Source: Vulcanimicrobiota bacterium (lineage in GTDB: Bacteria > Vulcanimicrobiota > Vulcanimicrobiia > Vulcanimicrobiales > Vulcanimicrobiaceae). From it: 64,000 nucleotides of DNA. Within the stretch, counting starts at the first letter, position 1. Each line of letters opens with the position of its first letter. The notes beneath the pieces are model-generated. The model searched no databases, had not been told where the DNA came from, and saw nothing but the letters and a program-made list of their open reading frames with translations. The position numbers were made by a program, and so were the translations under genes. Location of the stretch: NCBI GenBank assembly GCA_003168375.1, contig PMSI01000005.1:256359-320358 (forward strand), given 5' to 3'. Positions 26,968 through 35,640 of this stretch are shown piece after piece.

Positions 26968-28836
26968 CTAGAGTTCGACGGTAACGCCGAGCTCGACGCG
27001 GCGCTCCGCCTGAATATTGAGATCGTCGGGGAGCGGCCGCGCGTTGCGCTGCAACGCGGTAAAGAGGTCGCGGCGCCACGCCACCATCCCGTGCGCGTGC
27101 GCCGGCTCGATCTTCGGATCGGCGTAGAAGAACGAGGTGTCGTCACGGTCGAGGTGCAGATCGAACGCATCGCACGACCGGAAGATCGGCTCGATGGTCG
27201 GCGCCTCCATGTAGCCGAAGCGGGCGATGACGCGGATCAGCCGCAGGGAGAACCGCTCGACGGTGACCCGTTCCTCGTCGCTGAGGTACGGTTTGCCGGC
27301 GCGTGCGATGTTGAGCACGACGATTCGCTCTTCTTGGGCGCGCTCGCGAATCCAGCGGTGCCGGGCCAAGAACGGGACGCCGCGCGGATCGGGTGTGAGG
27401 AACACCATGGTGCCCTGGTCGCCGAATCCCGGCGGCAAACGTTCGAGCACGTCTTCGATCGGTATCTGCTGATTTGCGAGCGCCTTGGTCAGGCACCGCC
27501 GTCCCTCCAGCCAGGTGAGGCTCAGGACGACCAGCACGGCACTGATGCCGATCGGGATCCAGCCGCCGTCGAGGAACTTGGGGAGCGAGGCGGTGACGAG
27601 GCTGCCGTCGACGATAACGAACAGCGCGACCAGCACGAACGATAGCATCCTGTTCCAGCGCAGCACCTTGGTGATCACCACGTAGTACACCAGCGACGTG
27701 CAGAGCATCGTGCACGCGACGGCCAAGCCGTACGCCGACGCAAGCCGGTCGCTGGAACCAAAGCCAATGACGAGTATCGCGCAACCGATCGCGAGGAACA
27801 GGTTCACGGTCGGAACGAACACCTGCCCTTTGTGCCGGTCGGAGGTGTGCTGCACGCGAACTCGCGGCGCCAGGTTGAGCGCGATCGCCTGCTCGACGAG
27901 CGTGAACGTCCCCGAGATGAGGGCCTGAGAAGCGATCACCGTCGCGATCGTCGCCAAGACGACCATCGGGACGAGCGCCCAGGCCGGTGCGAGCGAGTAG
28001 AACGGGTTGGCGAACGCGGCCGGATCGGCGACCAGCCGTGCGCCCTGGCCGAAATAGTTGAGCAGCAGCGCCGGAAAGACCAGCGTGTACCAGCCCGTGA
28101 CGATCGGGCCGCGACCAAAGTGCGACATGTCGGCATAGAGCGCTTCGACGCCGGTCACGGCAAGCACGACCCCGCCGAGAATCGTGAACCCGGCGAGACC
28201 GTTTCGGGTGAGGAACGCGAACGCGTAGCGCGGATCGACCGCACGCAGGACTTCCGGATTGTTGACGACCGCCAAGAGCCCCAGGACGGCGATGACGGCG
28301 AACCATACGAGCATGACCGGACCGAACAGCTTGCCGACGCCCTCGGTGCCGCGCCGCTGCAACGCGAACAGCCCGACGATCACGCCTAGCGATATCGGCA
28401 CGATATACGGTTGGAACTCGCTCGACACGACGCCGATCCCTTCGACCGCCGATATGATGGAAATCGCAGGGGTGATGATCCCGTCGCCGAGCAGCATCGA
28501 CGCTCCGATCACGACGACGAGCGTCAGCCCCGCCGGGGCGATCATCTTGCCGAAGGCGGGCGGCGGCGACGCCAGCGCGAGCAGCGCGAGAATACCGCCT
28601 TCGCCGTCGTGATCGACACGCATGATGAACGTCGCGTACTTGAGGCAGACGACGATGACCAGTGCCCAGAGCAGCAGGGAGAGGATTCCCAAGACGTCGC
28701 CTACCGCGCCCTTGGAGTTCGCGAGGCCCAGGCAAACCTTGAGCGTGTACAGCGGGCTGGTGCCGATGTCTCCGAACACCACACCCATGGCCGCGACGAC
28801 GAGCGCAAGGCGAGCCGGCGCAGCACGAAAAGACAT
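26968..28836 (-). CDS. kup: Kup-type potassium uptake transporter
   Basis: The 622-residue membrane protein imports K+ with protons. Recognisable Kup/HAK/KT landmarks are VFGDIGTSPLYTLKVCL at the N-terminus, KYATFIMRVDHDGEGGILAL, LLGDGIITPAISIISAVEGI, GVEALYADMSHFGRGPIVTG and FTLVEQAIALNLAPRVRVQH. About 12 membrane helices occupy the first 440 residues, followed by a cytoplasmic domain with GYMEAPTIEPIFRSC and the end motif DDTSFFYA. Length is normal. It converges with sorB, leaving 18 bp between stops. No riboswitch was evident upstream. Confidence 0.95.
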   Translation of the reverse strand: MSFRAAPARLALVVAAMGVVFGDIGTSPLYTLKVCLGLANSKGAVGDVLGILSLLLWALVIVVCLKYATFIMRVDHDGEGGILALLALASPPPAFGKMIAPAGLTLVVVIGASMLLGDGIITPAISIISAVEGIGVVSSEFQPYIVPISLGVIVGLFALQRRGTEGVGKLFGPVMLVWFAVIAVLGLLAVVNNPEVLRAVDPRYAFAFLTRNGLAGFTILGGVVLAVTGVEALYADMSHFGRGPIVTGWYTLVFPALLLNYFGQGARLVADPAAFANPFYSLAPAWALVPMVVLATIATVIASQALISGTFTLVEQAIALNLAPRVRVQHTSDRHKGQVFVPTVNLFLAIGCAILVIGFGSSDRLASAYGLAVACTMLCTSLVYYVVITKVLRWNRMLSFVLVALFVIVDGSLVTASLPKFLDGGWIPIGISAVLVVLSLTWLEGRRCLTKALANQQIPIEDVLERLPPGFGDQGTMVFLTPDPRGVPFLARHRWIRERAQEERIVVLNIARAGKPYLSDEERVTVERFSLRLIRVIARFGYMEAPTIEPIFRSCDAFDLHLDRDDTSFFYADPKIEPAHAHGMVAWRRDLFTALQRNARPLPDDLNIQAERRVELGVTVEL

Positions 28837-28920
28837 TAGCTCGATCGTACGCCTCGCCTAGGGCGCTCGCCATCCGCCGATCGGCCGAACCTTTCGGCTA
28901 GTGGCCCGTCTCGGAAACCC

Positions 28921-29451
28921 TCACGGCCCGAACCATTCCTCGAATGTCCGGCGGCTGCGTTTGGCGGCCAGCAGCGGAACGGACCGGTCGAAGATCACGA
29001 GCTCTTCTTCTGCCGGGGCCACGGCTGAGAGAGCCGCTACGCCGTGATCGCCGGCCGCGTATGCCGCCGCCGCGATTCCCTGACAGGGCGGATGCGGGAT
29101 GTCCGTCGGATACGTCGCCGCCAATCCGAGTTGTGCGATGCCGGCCGGAGTCACGGCATCCAGGAACTCTTCCTCGGTGACCTCATAGTGTTGGAGGTCG
29201 GGGAGCGCAGCGGGATTGAGATCGTCGATCGTCACTGCGGCTCCGAAGAGAGACCGTACGTGGCGATGTACGTTCTCGCGAGCCGCGTCGATGGTAGCGT
29301 TGAGGTATAGGGCGCCAAAACCCGGCCGGGCTCCCGCGTCTGGGGGATTCCACCGTCCGCCTTTTTGTTTTGAGTAGCTCGTATCCGACGGATCCGCCCA
29401 CGACGGATCGCAGCCGCGATAGTATTCGCCGCCTCGGCGGACGTGGTGCAC
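28921..29451 (-). CDS. RES-domain toxin
   Basis: The 176-residue protein has the RES layout: EYYRGCDPSWADPSD with the conserved Arg, GGRWNPPDAGARPGFGALYL, ARENVHRHV for the Glu region, and PCQGIAAAAYAAGDHGVAAL followed by Ser. RES toxins degrade or ADP-ribosylate with NAD+ and stop growth when not bound by their ParS/Xre-type antitoxin. The GTG start at 29451 shares a base with the antitoxin stop (TAGTG), so it is translated second. The catalytic residues look present, so the toxin is probably active. Confidence 0.82.
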   Translation of the reverse strand: MHHVRRGGEYYRGCDPSWADPSDTSYSKQKGGRWNPPDAGARPGFGALYLNATIDAARENVHRHVRSLFGAAVTIDDLNPAALPDLQHYEVTEEEFLDAVTPAGIAQLGLAATYPTDIPHPPCQGIAAAAYAAGDHGVAALSAVAPAEEELVIFDRSVPLLAAKRSRRTFEEWFGP

Positions 29452-29873
29452 TAGGGCGCGGGAACCCAGGAACGCAGACGCCGCATCAGCGCGAGGATCG
29501 GAGAAACGCCGTCCGCGGCGATTGCGTCGAGGATCGAGCGATTTTCGAGACCGGGGATCGCTTCACGAACCACCGCGGGGAGACGCTCGCGCCGAAACAC
29601 CGTCCGGAGCGTTAGCGCCAGATGCGCCACTCGGTCGACGTCGGCGAGCCGCCGCGCCGGGACACCGTCGCGTCTCCACAGCTCGACCGCGTGGCGGCTC
29701 ACTCTGAAGAGCCGTCCGGTCGCCTCGGCGCTCAAGCCAAAGGTCGCCATGATCGTGGCGAGCGCATGATCGCCATGCCGGCGGTACGCACGTTCGTGCG
29801 CGGCCCTGACGGTTTCAGGATCCATCTTGAAAGTCCGAGCGGGGAATTGGCTCTGCCGGACGATGGTCGTCAT
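29451..29873 (-). CDS. ParS/MbcA-type antitoxin for the RES toxin
   Basis: The 140-residue protein has an N-terminal helical, Xre-like region (DPETVRAAHERAYRRHGDHA, then a helix-turn-helix-like IMATFGLSAEATGRLFRVSR). A C-terminal ParS/MbcA toxin-binding-like domain follows (DVDRVAHLALTLRTVFRRER, AAVREAIPGLENRSILDAIA). I use the ATG at 29873 rather than 29891 because the promoter upstream would start transcription exactly there. The gene precedes the RES toxin with one base overlap, the usual antitoxin-first order. It probably represses its own promoter through the direct repeats at 29887-29920. Confidence 0.78.
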   Translation of the reverse strand: MTTIVRQSQFPARTFKMDPETVRAAHERAYRRHGDHALATIMATFGLSAEATGRLFRVSRHAVELWRRDGVPARRLADVDRVAHLALTLRTVFRRERLPAVVREAIPGLENRSILDAIAADGVSPILALMRRLRSWVPAP

Positions 29874-29879
29874 GGGACG

Positions 29880-29920
29880 AGTATACCGCAAGCAAAGCGC
29901 AAGTGCAAGGAAAGAGCAAG
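29880..29920 (-). promoter_or_regulatory. Promoter with tandem direct-repeat operator, leaderless antitoxin transcript
   Basis: Read on the minus strand, TTGCAC (29908-29903), 17 bp, TATACT (29885-29880) form a promoter whose start point would be the A of the ATG at 29873. Two 17-bp direct repeats, CTTGCTCTTTCCTTGCA and CTTGCGCTTTGCTTGCG (29920-29904 and 29903-29887), cover the -35 box and spacer. Each contains CTTGC-N6-CTTGC. This is a good candidate for cooperative antitoxin binding. Confidence 0.65.
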
Positions 29921-29940
29921 CCGAGCCTTCGCGCCGGCGA

Positions 29941-30666
29941 TCACCTCCTGCGTGTTCGTCCCGGGGTCGTGCCGAACGTGCGGCGGTAGGCGGCTATGAA
30001 GGCGCTGGGGGAAGCGTAGCCGGCATCGTAGGCGGCGTCGGTGACCGAGGCGCCTGACCCGAGCGCGCGTTCCGCGGCGAGGAGGCGGAACCGGCGGTGC
30101 CAGCGGCCGACGCTGCAGCCGGTCTGCGCTGCGAAGAGGCGTTCGAGGGTCCTGGCGCTCGTGGCTGCGGCGGCAGCGAGCTGGACAACCGGCGGCGGCG
30201 GAGCGTCGAGCGTGGCAAGGCATTGTTCGGCTGCGCGGAGGGCGCGGACGTCGGTCGGCATCGGCAGCGCAAACGGCGTCGTCTCGAGCGCGGCGATTTC
30301 GTCGAAGATCACTTCGATCAGGTGCGCGTCGCCGGGCTCGTTCGCATCGAGTGCGCCGCGGTCCACGGTGCGCTCGACGAGCTCGCGCAGCAGCGGCGCG
30401 ACGACGATCGCGCGCGCCACAGTGCCGGGAGTCGCCGCGCGCTCCGCGTGCACGTAGAGGATCCGCACGTCGACGGATTCGGCCGCGTGGAGTTCGACCG
30501 GAACGCCGGCGGCCGCGTAGACGCCGTGCTCCGGCGTGATCGCCGTGAGGATGCCCGCAGCACGCGCAAGGCACGCGCCGGAGCGGGTGGCGACCAGCCG
30601 GCTCCAACCCGCCGATGCCGGCGGGGTGAGCGTCGTCGCGCGGAAGGTGAGCCCGTACCAGCGCAC
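29941..30666 (-). CDS. AraC-family regulator
   Basis: The C-terminal 100 residues form an AraC-type double helix-turn-helix: AAAAATSARTLERLFAAQTG, SVGRWHRRFRLLAAERALGS, ASVTDAAYDAGYASPSAFIA, AYRRTFGTTPGR. The N-terminal part resembles the cupin sensor of RclR-like AraC proteins (GILTAITPEHGVYAAAGVPV, ESVDVRILYVHAERAA) but seems about ten residues shorter than usual in the loop after the first strand pair. The start is uncertain: I use GTG 30666, which gives 241 aa; the frame is open further upstream to 30924 but that overlaps the divergent VOC gene. It probably controls that neighbour. Confidence 0.75.
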   Translation of the reverse strand: MRWYGLTFRATTLTPPASAGWSRLVATRSGACLARAAGILTAITPEHGVYAAAGVPVELHAAESVDVRILYVHAERAATPGTVARAIVVAPLLRELVERTVDRGALDANEPGDAHLIEVIFDEIAALETTPFALPMPTDVRALRAAEQCLATLDAPPPPVVQLAAAAATSARTLERLFAAQTGCSVGRWHRRFRLLAAERALGSGASVTDAAYDAGYASPSAFIAAYRRTFGTTPGRTRRR

Positions 30667-30753
30667 CGGGTGGCGATCGTCGTGGCGAGATCGCGACAGC
30701 TCGTGGCGCGACGGCGCAAGACGTGCGGCAGCGGTTTGGGCTATTCTGTCCGC

Positions 30754-31143
30754 ATGCACGACCGAGCTCCCTTCAACACGGTGCGCCACTTCGCGATCAA
30801 CGCCGACGACCTCGACCGCGCCCGTGGCTTCTACGAACGCGTCTTCAACTGGCAGTTCCAGGCCTGGGGTCCGCCCGGCTTCTACATGATCGAGACCGGC
30901 GGTGAACCGCAGGGATCGCTTCAAGGTCGCCGCGAGCTGGTCCCCGGCCTGCGGACCGTCGGCTTCGAATGCAGCGTCGGCGTCGAGAACCTGACCGTCA
31001 CGCTCGACGCCGTCCGCGAGGCCGGCGGCAAGATCGTGATGGGCCCGGTCACCATCCCGACCGTCGGCGACCTCGCGTTCGTCGAGGACACGGAAGGCAA
31101 CGTCGTCGGCGTGATGCAGTACGCCGCTACTTATAGGCCCTAG
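30754..31143 (+). CDS. VOC-family (glyoxalase/bleomycin-resistance-like) protein
   Basis: The 129-residue protein has the VOC pattern: NTVRHFAINADDLDRARGFY, YERVFNWQFQAWGPPGFYMI, and FVEDTEGNVVGVMQYA at the end. The metal ligands of the fold appear as His13, Glu near the middle and Glu in the last strand. Substrate is not predictable. It is divergent from the AraC gene. A TATTCT -10-like box lies only 6 bp before the ATG, so the transcript may also be leaderless, but no good -35 box was found. Confidence 0.8.
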   Translation: MHDRAPFNTVRHFAINADDLDRARGFYERVFNWQFQAWGPPGFYMIETGGEPQGSLQGRRELVPGLRTVGFECSVGVENLTVTLDAVREAGGKIVMGPVTIPTVGDLAFVEDTEGNVVGVMQYAATYRP

Positions 31144-31165
31144 GTTTGCCCGGCCGCGGCAATCG

Positions 31166-31726
31166 CTACGGCTTTTTGACGGCGATGAACGAGGCGACGA
31201 AGCCTGCCGGATTGCCGTCGTGCGGTTTCGCCCGGAAAACGCTGCCGGTGAAGGCGGGGACTTGGGCGACGCCCTTCGGCCAACGTTCGGTCGTCAGGCC
31301 GTCGTAGTCGTACTCCCACCCGGCCGTTGGCGTGTTCGGCCGCCCGACTCCCGCCATGTGGATCGCGGTTTGTCCGGTTCCCGCCGCTTTGATCGTGCCG
31401 GTCAAATCGAGCACGTATCCGCCACCCATGTCGAACGTGCCGGCGACCTTGCCGGCCGACGGGATGCTCAGCGTCATCGTCCCCTCGCCGAACAACAGCG
31501 AGAGCGCCGTGTTCGCATCGCCGTTGATCAGCACGTCCGGGCGATCGACCCAGCTCCGGTAGACCCACTTGCCGGGGATCGACCAGCCGGTGCGATAGAT
31601 CAGCTTCGTCGCGAGGTAGCTGGGGACGCGTGCGGCGTTCGGCCGCGATTGCGCGTTGGAGACGGAGTTCGACGATGCAGCGAGGACGATGCTCGCCGCG
31701 ACCGCCAGAAGAATCGGCTGTTTCAT
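31166..31726 (-). CDS. Exported hypothetical protein (186 aa)
   Basis: ATG 31726, with AAGGGGTGA upstream, starts a protein with a signal peptide (KQPILLAVAASIVLAASSNS). The mature domain reads GWSIPGKWVYRSWVDRPDVL, GEGTMTLSIPSAGKVAGTFD, GGGYVLDLTGTIKAAGTGQT and GWEYDYDGLTTERWPKGVAQ, ending in GFVASFIAVKKP. It looks like a small beta-barrel, lipocalin-like in style. It lies 11 bp after the patatin gene in the same direction, so they are probably co-transcribed. A deleted paralogue (33596-33663) lies on the other side of the patatin gene. Function unknown. Confidence 0.7.
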   Translation of the reverse strand: MKQPILLAVAASIVLAASSNSVSNAQSRPNAARVPSYLATKLIYRTGWSIPGKWVYRSWVDRPDVLINGDANTALSLLFGEGTMTLSIPSAGKVAGTFDMGGGYVLDLTGTIKAAGTGQTAIHMAGVGRPNTPTAGWEYDYDGLTTERWPKGVAQVPAFTGSVFRAKPHDGNPAGFVASFIAVKKP

Positions 31727-31736
31727 GGTCACCCCT

Positions 31737-33590
31737 TTACGATTTGAGATTCCCGCGCACGACCAAATTCGGCGAGGGCTTGGGCAGGCTGTCATCGAGG
31801 GCCGGCTGCGCGGCGAGGTCGTCGCCGAGCGTCGTTGCACGACCGGTGAGCGCGCTGATCGCGGGTCGCGACTCCGGGGGAAGCGCATGACTCCATACCG
31901 GCGTTCCGTCGTTCGCCATGACGAGCGCGTCGTACCGGACGTCGGGCGGTTCCGGTGTGCTTGCGCCGCGTGAAAAGCGCGTAAGGTACGTCTTCAGCGC
32001 GCCCATCGTCGATCGGAATCGCAGCCAACGGTGGTTTTCCCAATCGAGCGCGGCGGGCTTGACGGGGTCGAGCACGCTCGGCGCCGTGAACCGGCTCGCG
32101 ATGAGCGTTCCCGCCGCGGCGCCGCGCTTCTGGAGGCGCTCGAGCACGGTCGGCGGCATGTCGAGGTTGAGTCCGCCCTCGTCGGTATCGAGATACACGG
32201 TCACGATGCGATCGCGGTAGCCGGGCAGCACGCTTTGCGTGTTGTCGTTCCAGTTCTGCACCGCGTTGAAGATCGCGGCGAGGAAGCCAGGCAGCGCGGT
32301 GAACCGCGTGAAGGTCGGCCGAACGCCATCCTCGTTGCGCTTGATCATGTGGACGTTCTTCGCCTCGTCGTCGCTGCGCTTTTGTCCCGGCGGGAACCCG
32401 CCGAGATTGATCGCGAACGTCGGCCAGCGCGGCAGCGGTGAGTCGAACAGCGCAATCGGAAAGTTGCTCGAGATGCCGCCGTCGGAGAACCAGCAGTGCT
32501 CGAGCGCGCGCTTTCCGTCCGGCGGCAGCGGCAGCGTGAAGTCGACTGCCCACAATGGTACGGCGCTGAGCAGGATCGGGAAGGCGAGGCTCATGCGCGT
32601 CGCGACGATCACCGGAAGATCGCCCATGGCCGGCAGCGGCAGCTTCGGCGCGAAGTTCGCGAACTCGGCGGTCTCCTCATCGTTTTGCGGCTTGCGGGCT
32701 CGCGCGACCATCCAGTCGACGACATAGTCGGGGAAATATCGCTTGAGTTCGGCGGGGTCGAAGAAGAACACGTGCGTCGCGACCGGGAAGTTGTAGGGGC
32801 GTCCCCACGTGACGTTCGTCGTGATCATCTCGAGGTTCACGTCGGTGCTGTCCGGCTGCGCCTCGAGCCCGGGTGCGGCAACGTCGCGCTTCGCGTCCCA
32901 CAGCATGCCGAACGTGAGCGGCGTCGTGTCGCCCGGAATGCCGGCTGTGAGCTCGAGCTCCTTCGCTAGCCACGTGCAGAGCGCGCCCATGCTCGCGCGG
33001 TCCGCATCGTTGATTCCGGTTACCATACCGAAGCCGTTGGAGTCGAGTCTGCCGAGGAAGTCGCGCGCGAAGGCGAAGGCGATCGCGATCGTCATGCCGG
33101 CGACGACCGTCGCGATCACCAGCAGCAGCGCCAACAGCCACAGCCATAGCGCGGTGTCTGCGTACGTTCGGATCACCGCGATCGAGAAAGCAACTCCGGG
33201 GATCGCGCCGATCGTCGCAGCGACCGGGAACGCCCAGACGAGAGCGAACCATTTCGCTAGCCACGCCGGCTGAAAGCGCGCGCGTCCGAAGAGGCCGACG
33301 ACGGTATGGTACAACGACTTCGTGCCGGCGTTCGGAACGAACAGGTTGTACAGCCGGCTGTTCTGCATGAGGTAGTCGGGGATCTGCGCGACCCGGTCGA
33401 AGCCCGCGCCGGCGCCGCCTGCAGCTCGGCGCCGCTCCGCCGCGGCCGTCAACGCCGCTGCGATCGCACCGGCGGACGTGCCACCGACGTTTTTGAAAAC
33501 GAACTCCTTCGCGATCTCGACCACGGCAGCGGGATAGACGACCCCGCTCGTGATTCCACCCTTCATTACGATGTCGCAGAACCTAGGCAT
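31737..33590 (-). CDS. Patatin-like phospholipase with membrane helices
   Basis: The 617-residue protein has the patatin catalytic dyad: KGGITSGVVYPAAVVEIAKE for the oxyanion loop, VGGTSAGAIAAALTAAA with the nucleophilic Ser in GTSAG, and CWFSDGGISSNFPIALFD with the Asp in DGG. Two hydrophobic helices are inserted at about 115-175 (WFALVWAFPVAATIGAIPGV, LWLWLLALLLVIATVVAGMT), which should anchor it to the inner membrane. The expected activity is hydrolysis of membrane phospholipids. No cyclic-nucleotide synthase (CBASS) gene is adjacent, so a defence role is not supported. It is followed by an exported protein gene 11 bp downstream. Confidence 0.85.
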   Translation of the reverse strand: MPRFCDIVMKGGITSGVVYPAAVVEIAKEFVFKNVGGTSAGAIAAALTAAAERRRAAGGAGAGFDRVAQIPDYLMQNSRLYNLFVPNAGTKSLYHTVVGLFGRARFQPAWLAKWFALVWAFPVAATIGAIPGVAFSIAVIRTYADTALWLWLLALLLVIATVVAGMTIAIAFAFARDFLGRLDSNGFGMVTGINDADRASMGALCTWLAKELELTAGIPGDTTPLTFGMLWDAKRDVAAPGLEAQPDSTDVNLEMITTNVTWGRPYNFPVATHVFFFDPAELKRYFPDYVVDWMVARARKPQNDEETAEFANFAPKLPLPAMGDLPVIVATRMSLAFPILLSAVPLWAVDFTLPLPPDGKRALEHCWFSDGGISSNFPIALFDSPLPRWPTFAINLGGFPPGQKRSDDEAKNVHMIKRNEDGVRPTFTRFTALPGFLAAIFNAVQNWNDNTQSVLPGYRDRIVTVYLDTDEGGLNLDMPPTVLERLQKRGAAAGTLIASRFTAPSVLDPVKPAALDWENHRWLRFRSTMGALKTYLTRFSRGASTPEPPDVRYDALVMANDGTPVWSHALPPESRPAISALTGRATTLGDDLAAQPALDDSLPKPSPNLVVRGNLKS

Positions 33591-33595
33591 GCGCG

Positions 33596-33663
33596 TTATT
33601 GCTGTTTGACGGCGATGAACGCGCGACGCTCACCGCGAGGGCGGCGAAAATAGGTTGTCTCAT
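33596..33663 (-). pseudogene. Internally deleted paralogue of the 31166-31726 protein
   Basis: ATG 33663, with an excellent ribosome site (AAGGAGAGG), encodes MRQPIFAALAVSVA, matching the start of the intact paralogue (MKQPILLAVAASIV). Immediately after, in a shifted frame, comes the other end of the same protein, FIAVKQQ plus stop, matching FIAVKKP plus stop. About 165 internal codons are missing. The intact frame reads through to a 26-residue peptide of no apparent meaning. Strong translation signals remain. Confidence 0.7.
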
Positions 33664-33745
33664 TATATTTCCTCTCCTTAGCAGGGCACGTCGCGATACG
33701 CGATATGCGGCAAGACGATAGTCGGAGGCGCCGAGCGGTTCTCGA

Positions 33746-34444
33746 TCACGGAATCTGCGTCTGGCGAATCGCCTGCTTCCAGGTGTCGCCTTCGACACCC
33801 ATCGCGACGGCTTCGAACTCGCGGTAGAGCCGGACCGGATCCCGCATGTCGCGCATCGTGCCCTGCGCGCACGTCACGGTTCCGTACCCGAACATGCGGC
33901 CCAGCATCCCCTGCGACATCGTCGCGCCGGCGAGCGCGGTGTTTCCGAGCGGCCTGACCCGGCGGCCGAACAGCCCTTCGACGATGAAGACACGGCGATT
34001 CGTCGTCACGATGCGGTACGCGAGAAAGTGGAACAGGCGCCCAACGAGCGACCCGATCTCGCGCAGCAAGAGCAGTGCGGCGGCGACGAGCACGGCCAGG
34101 CGCGCCGTGCCCGTCACGAGCGCGACGGTGACGTGGTGGCCGCGCACGATCGGATGCGTCTGCCAGCCGAGGACGACCGCGAGCGCGAGCGCGATCACGA
34201 TGAAGTGCACGACCGGCCGCACGAAGATGATCGGGTGCGGCGAGCTCGCGAACGTCACGCCTTCCGTCGGAAGCAGCATCCCCGCGAGCTCCGCCGGCGC
34301 CGCCTGCGGCGGGCTGAGAATCGCAGCCGACTCGGCGGCTTGCGGAAGAACGGTCGCATCCTGCCGGCGCCCCGCCTGGAACGGGACGCCGAGCCCGGCG
34401 CCGGACTTGGTCAGTTCGCCCGGCTGGTCTTGACCTGGTCGCAT
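33746..34444 (-). CDS. Membrane protein with bacterial PH domain
   Basis: The 232-residue protein has a 60-residue Pro/Ala/Gln-rich cytoplasmic leader and two membrane helices (FVRPVVHFIVIALALAVVLG and LVTGTARLAVLVAAALLLLR). A bacterial PH (bPH2-like) domain follows: YRIVTTNRRVFIVEGLFGRR, VRPLGNTALAGATMSQGMLG, RMFGYGTVTC. Such proteins are found in membranes of many bacteria; their role is poorly known. It shares direction with a phosphatase-like gene 122 bp upstream. Start is ATG 34444. Confidence 0.8.
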   Translation of the reverse strand: MRPGQDQPGELTKSGAGLGVPFQAGRRQDATVLPQAAESAAILSPPQAAPAELAGMLLPTEGVTFASSPHPIIFVRPVVHFIVIALALAVVLGWQTHPIVRGHHVTVALVTGTARLAVLVAAALLLLREIGSLVGRLFHFLAYRIVTTNRRVFIVEGLFGRRVRPLGNTALAGATMSQGMLGRMFGYGTVTCAQGTMRDMRDPVRLYREFEAVAMGVEGDTWKQAIRQTQIP

Positions 34445-34565
34445 GGTGTGCCCTCGTGCGGAGACGTCGCTCTTCCTCGCTCCGCGAGGACCTCACCTTC
34501 GGCGGGTGCCCTAGGTCAGCACCACGATCTTTCCGCCGTGAGTCAGGCGGAGCAAGGGGTTACAT

Positions 34566-35108
34566 CTATTCCCTTGGGACCTCGCTCGCGCGCGCCCACA
34601 TACGAAACATCGGACCCAGCTCGGGATGTCGGAGCTGAAAGCCATAGTGACGACGCAGGGCCGCAACCAAAGCTCCCTGCCGGCCAAGGAGCTCATCTCC
34701 GAGCGAAACGACGAGCGAATTCGGCCAAGCTCTCGGTCGAATCTGCCGGATCGCCGCGAAGATTTCGTCGTCAAGCTCGGGATGTCGCGCAGCAAGGAGA
34801 ACGGCCAGTGCCGCCGTCGACCGCGAAATGCCGGCAGTACAATGAACGACGAGACGTTCATCACCATGCGCGGCTGCATCGAACTCGAGGAGAGTCTTGA
34901 TCTGCGCCATCGTAGGAGCAGCGCCGTCAGCGACCGCGATAACGTCATCAAACCGTAGTGTAAGGACAGGCACTCTCGTCGAATACAACTCGAGAGGCAA
35001 CGCGCCGTACGGGTCGAGGATCGAAATGATCCGGTCGGCGGACAACAGCGGAGCTTCGCGGAGCTCGTCCAGACCGCAGACATGGTGGATCGCAAGATCT
35101 GGTGGCAT
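34566..35108 (-). CDS. Dual-specificity / tyrosine phosphatase-like protein
   Basis: The 180-residue protein has the cysteine phosphatase loop VVHCTAGISRSTAALAVLLA, with C90 and R96 in a CX5R signature. The preceding LTLRFDDVIA supplies a possible general acid Asp. Upstream helices and strands (IISILDPYGALPLELYSTRV) fit the DSP/PTP fold, close to proteins annotated as protein-tyrosine phosphatases in alphaproteobacteria. The substrate is unknown. It is divergent from the DUF5069 gene with 87 bp between starts. Confidence 0.82.
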   Translation of the reverse strand: MPPDLAIHHVCGLDELREAPLLSADRIISILDPYGALPLELYSTRVPVLTLRFDDVIAVADGAAPTMAQIKTLLEFDAAAHGDERLVVHCTAGISRSTAALAVLLAARHPELDDEIFAAIRQIRPRAWPNSLVVSLGDELLGRQGALVAALRRHYGFQLRHPELGPMFRMWARASEVPRE

Positions 35109-35195
35109 GTTCTGTACGAGGTTCTACCCTTGTACCGGCGGCCGTCAACGCCGGCGAAAGGGCGGACGTCCGAAACCGGCGGCGAAGCAGCGGGC

Positions 35196-35630
35196 ATGGA
35201 CACGAGCGCGTCGACTCCGCGGCGGTGGAGCGTCGAGGTTGACGGTATCCGGTGGCTGCCCCGGATGATCGACAAGGCGCGCATGCACCGCAGCGGCCGG
35301 CTCGGTGCGTACTTGCTGGGACATTCGCCGGTCGATCGGGCCCTGCTGATGCGCTTGGGACTCACGACCGAGCAGTTCGCGGAGATCGTCGATCGCTCGC
35401 CGGACGACCAGGCGGTCCTCACCGCACTGCGCGCTCGCGGCTACGACGAAGAGCGCGTGCGGCGCTGGTCGGCGCGCTTTCCGGCCACGTACCGAATCTA
35501 CATTCGGCTCTGGGACATCGACGAGGGCTACGTCCGGCCGAACGCGGTGCAGGCGATCGGGCTCGCTGCGTTTCGGCCGATCGAAGGCGCCGTGATGGAG
35601 CTCGTGCGGCGCGTCCGGCGCGCGCCGTAG
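35196..35630 (+). CDS. DUF5069-family protein
   Basis: The ATG at 35196 starts a 144-residue protein with the DUF5069 pattern: EVDGIRWLPRMIDKARMHRS, GRLGAYLLGHSPVDRALLMR, then FAEIVDRSPDDQAVLTALRA. A helical C-terminus follows (YRIYIRLWDIDEGYVRPNAV). The frame is open earlier, to 35082, but that part crosses the divergent phosphatase gene. The family is widespread and uncharacterised. It lies ten bases upstream of the uridine phosphorylase gene and is probably co-transcribed with it. Confidence 0.75.
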   Translation: MDTSASTPRRWSVEVDGIRWLPRMIDKARMHRSGRLGAYLLGHSPVDRALLMRLGLTTEQFAEIVDRSPDDQAVLTALRARGYDEERVRRWSARFPATYRIYIRLWDIDEGYVRPNAVQAIGLAAFRPIEGAVMELVRRVRRAP

Positions 35631-35640
35631 CGACTTCGCT

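Noticed and set aside
31737..33590. Patatin gene as part of a CBASS-like defence system
   Set aside because: No nucleotidyltransferase, HORMA or TRIP13 gene is adjacent; neighbours are an exported protein and a PH-domain protein.
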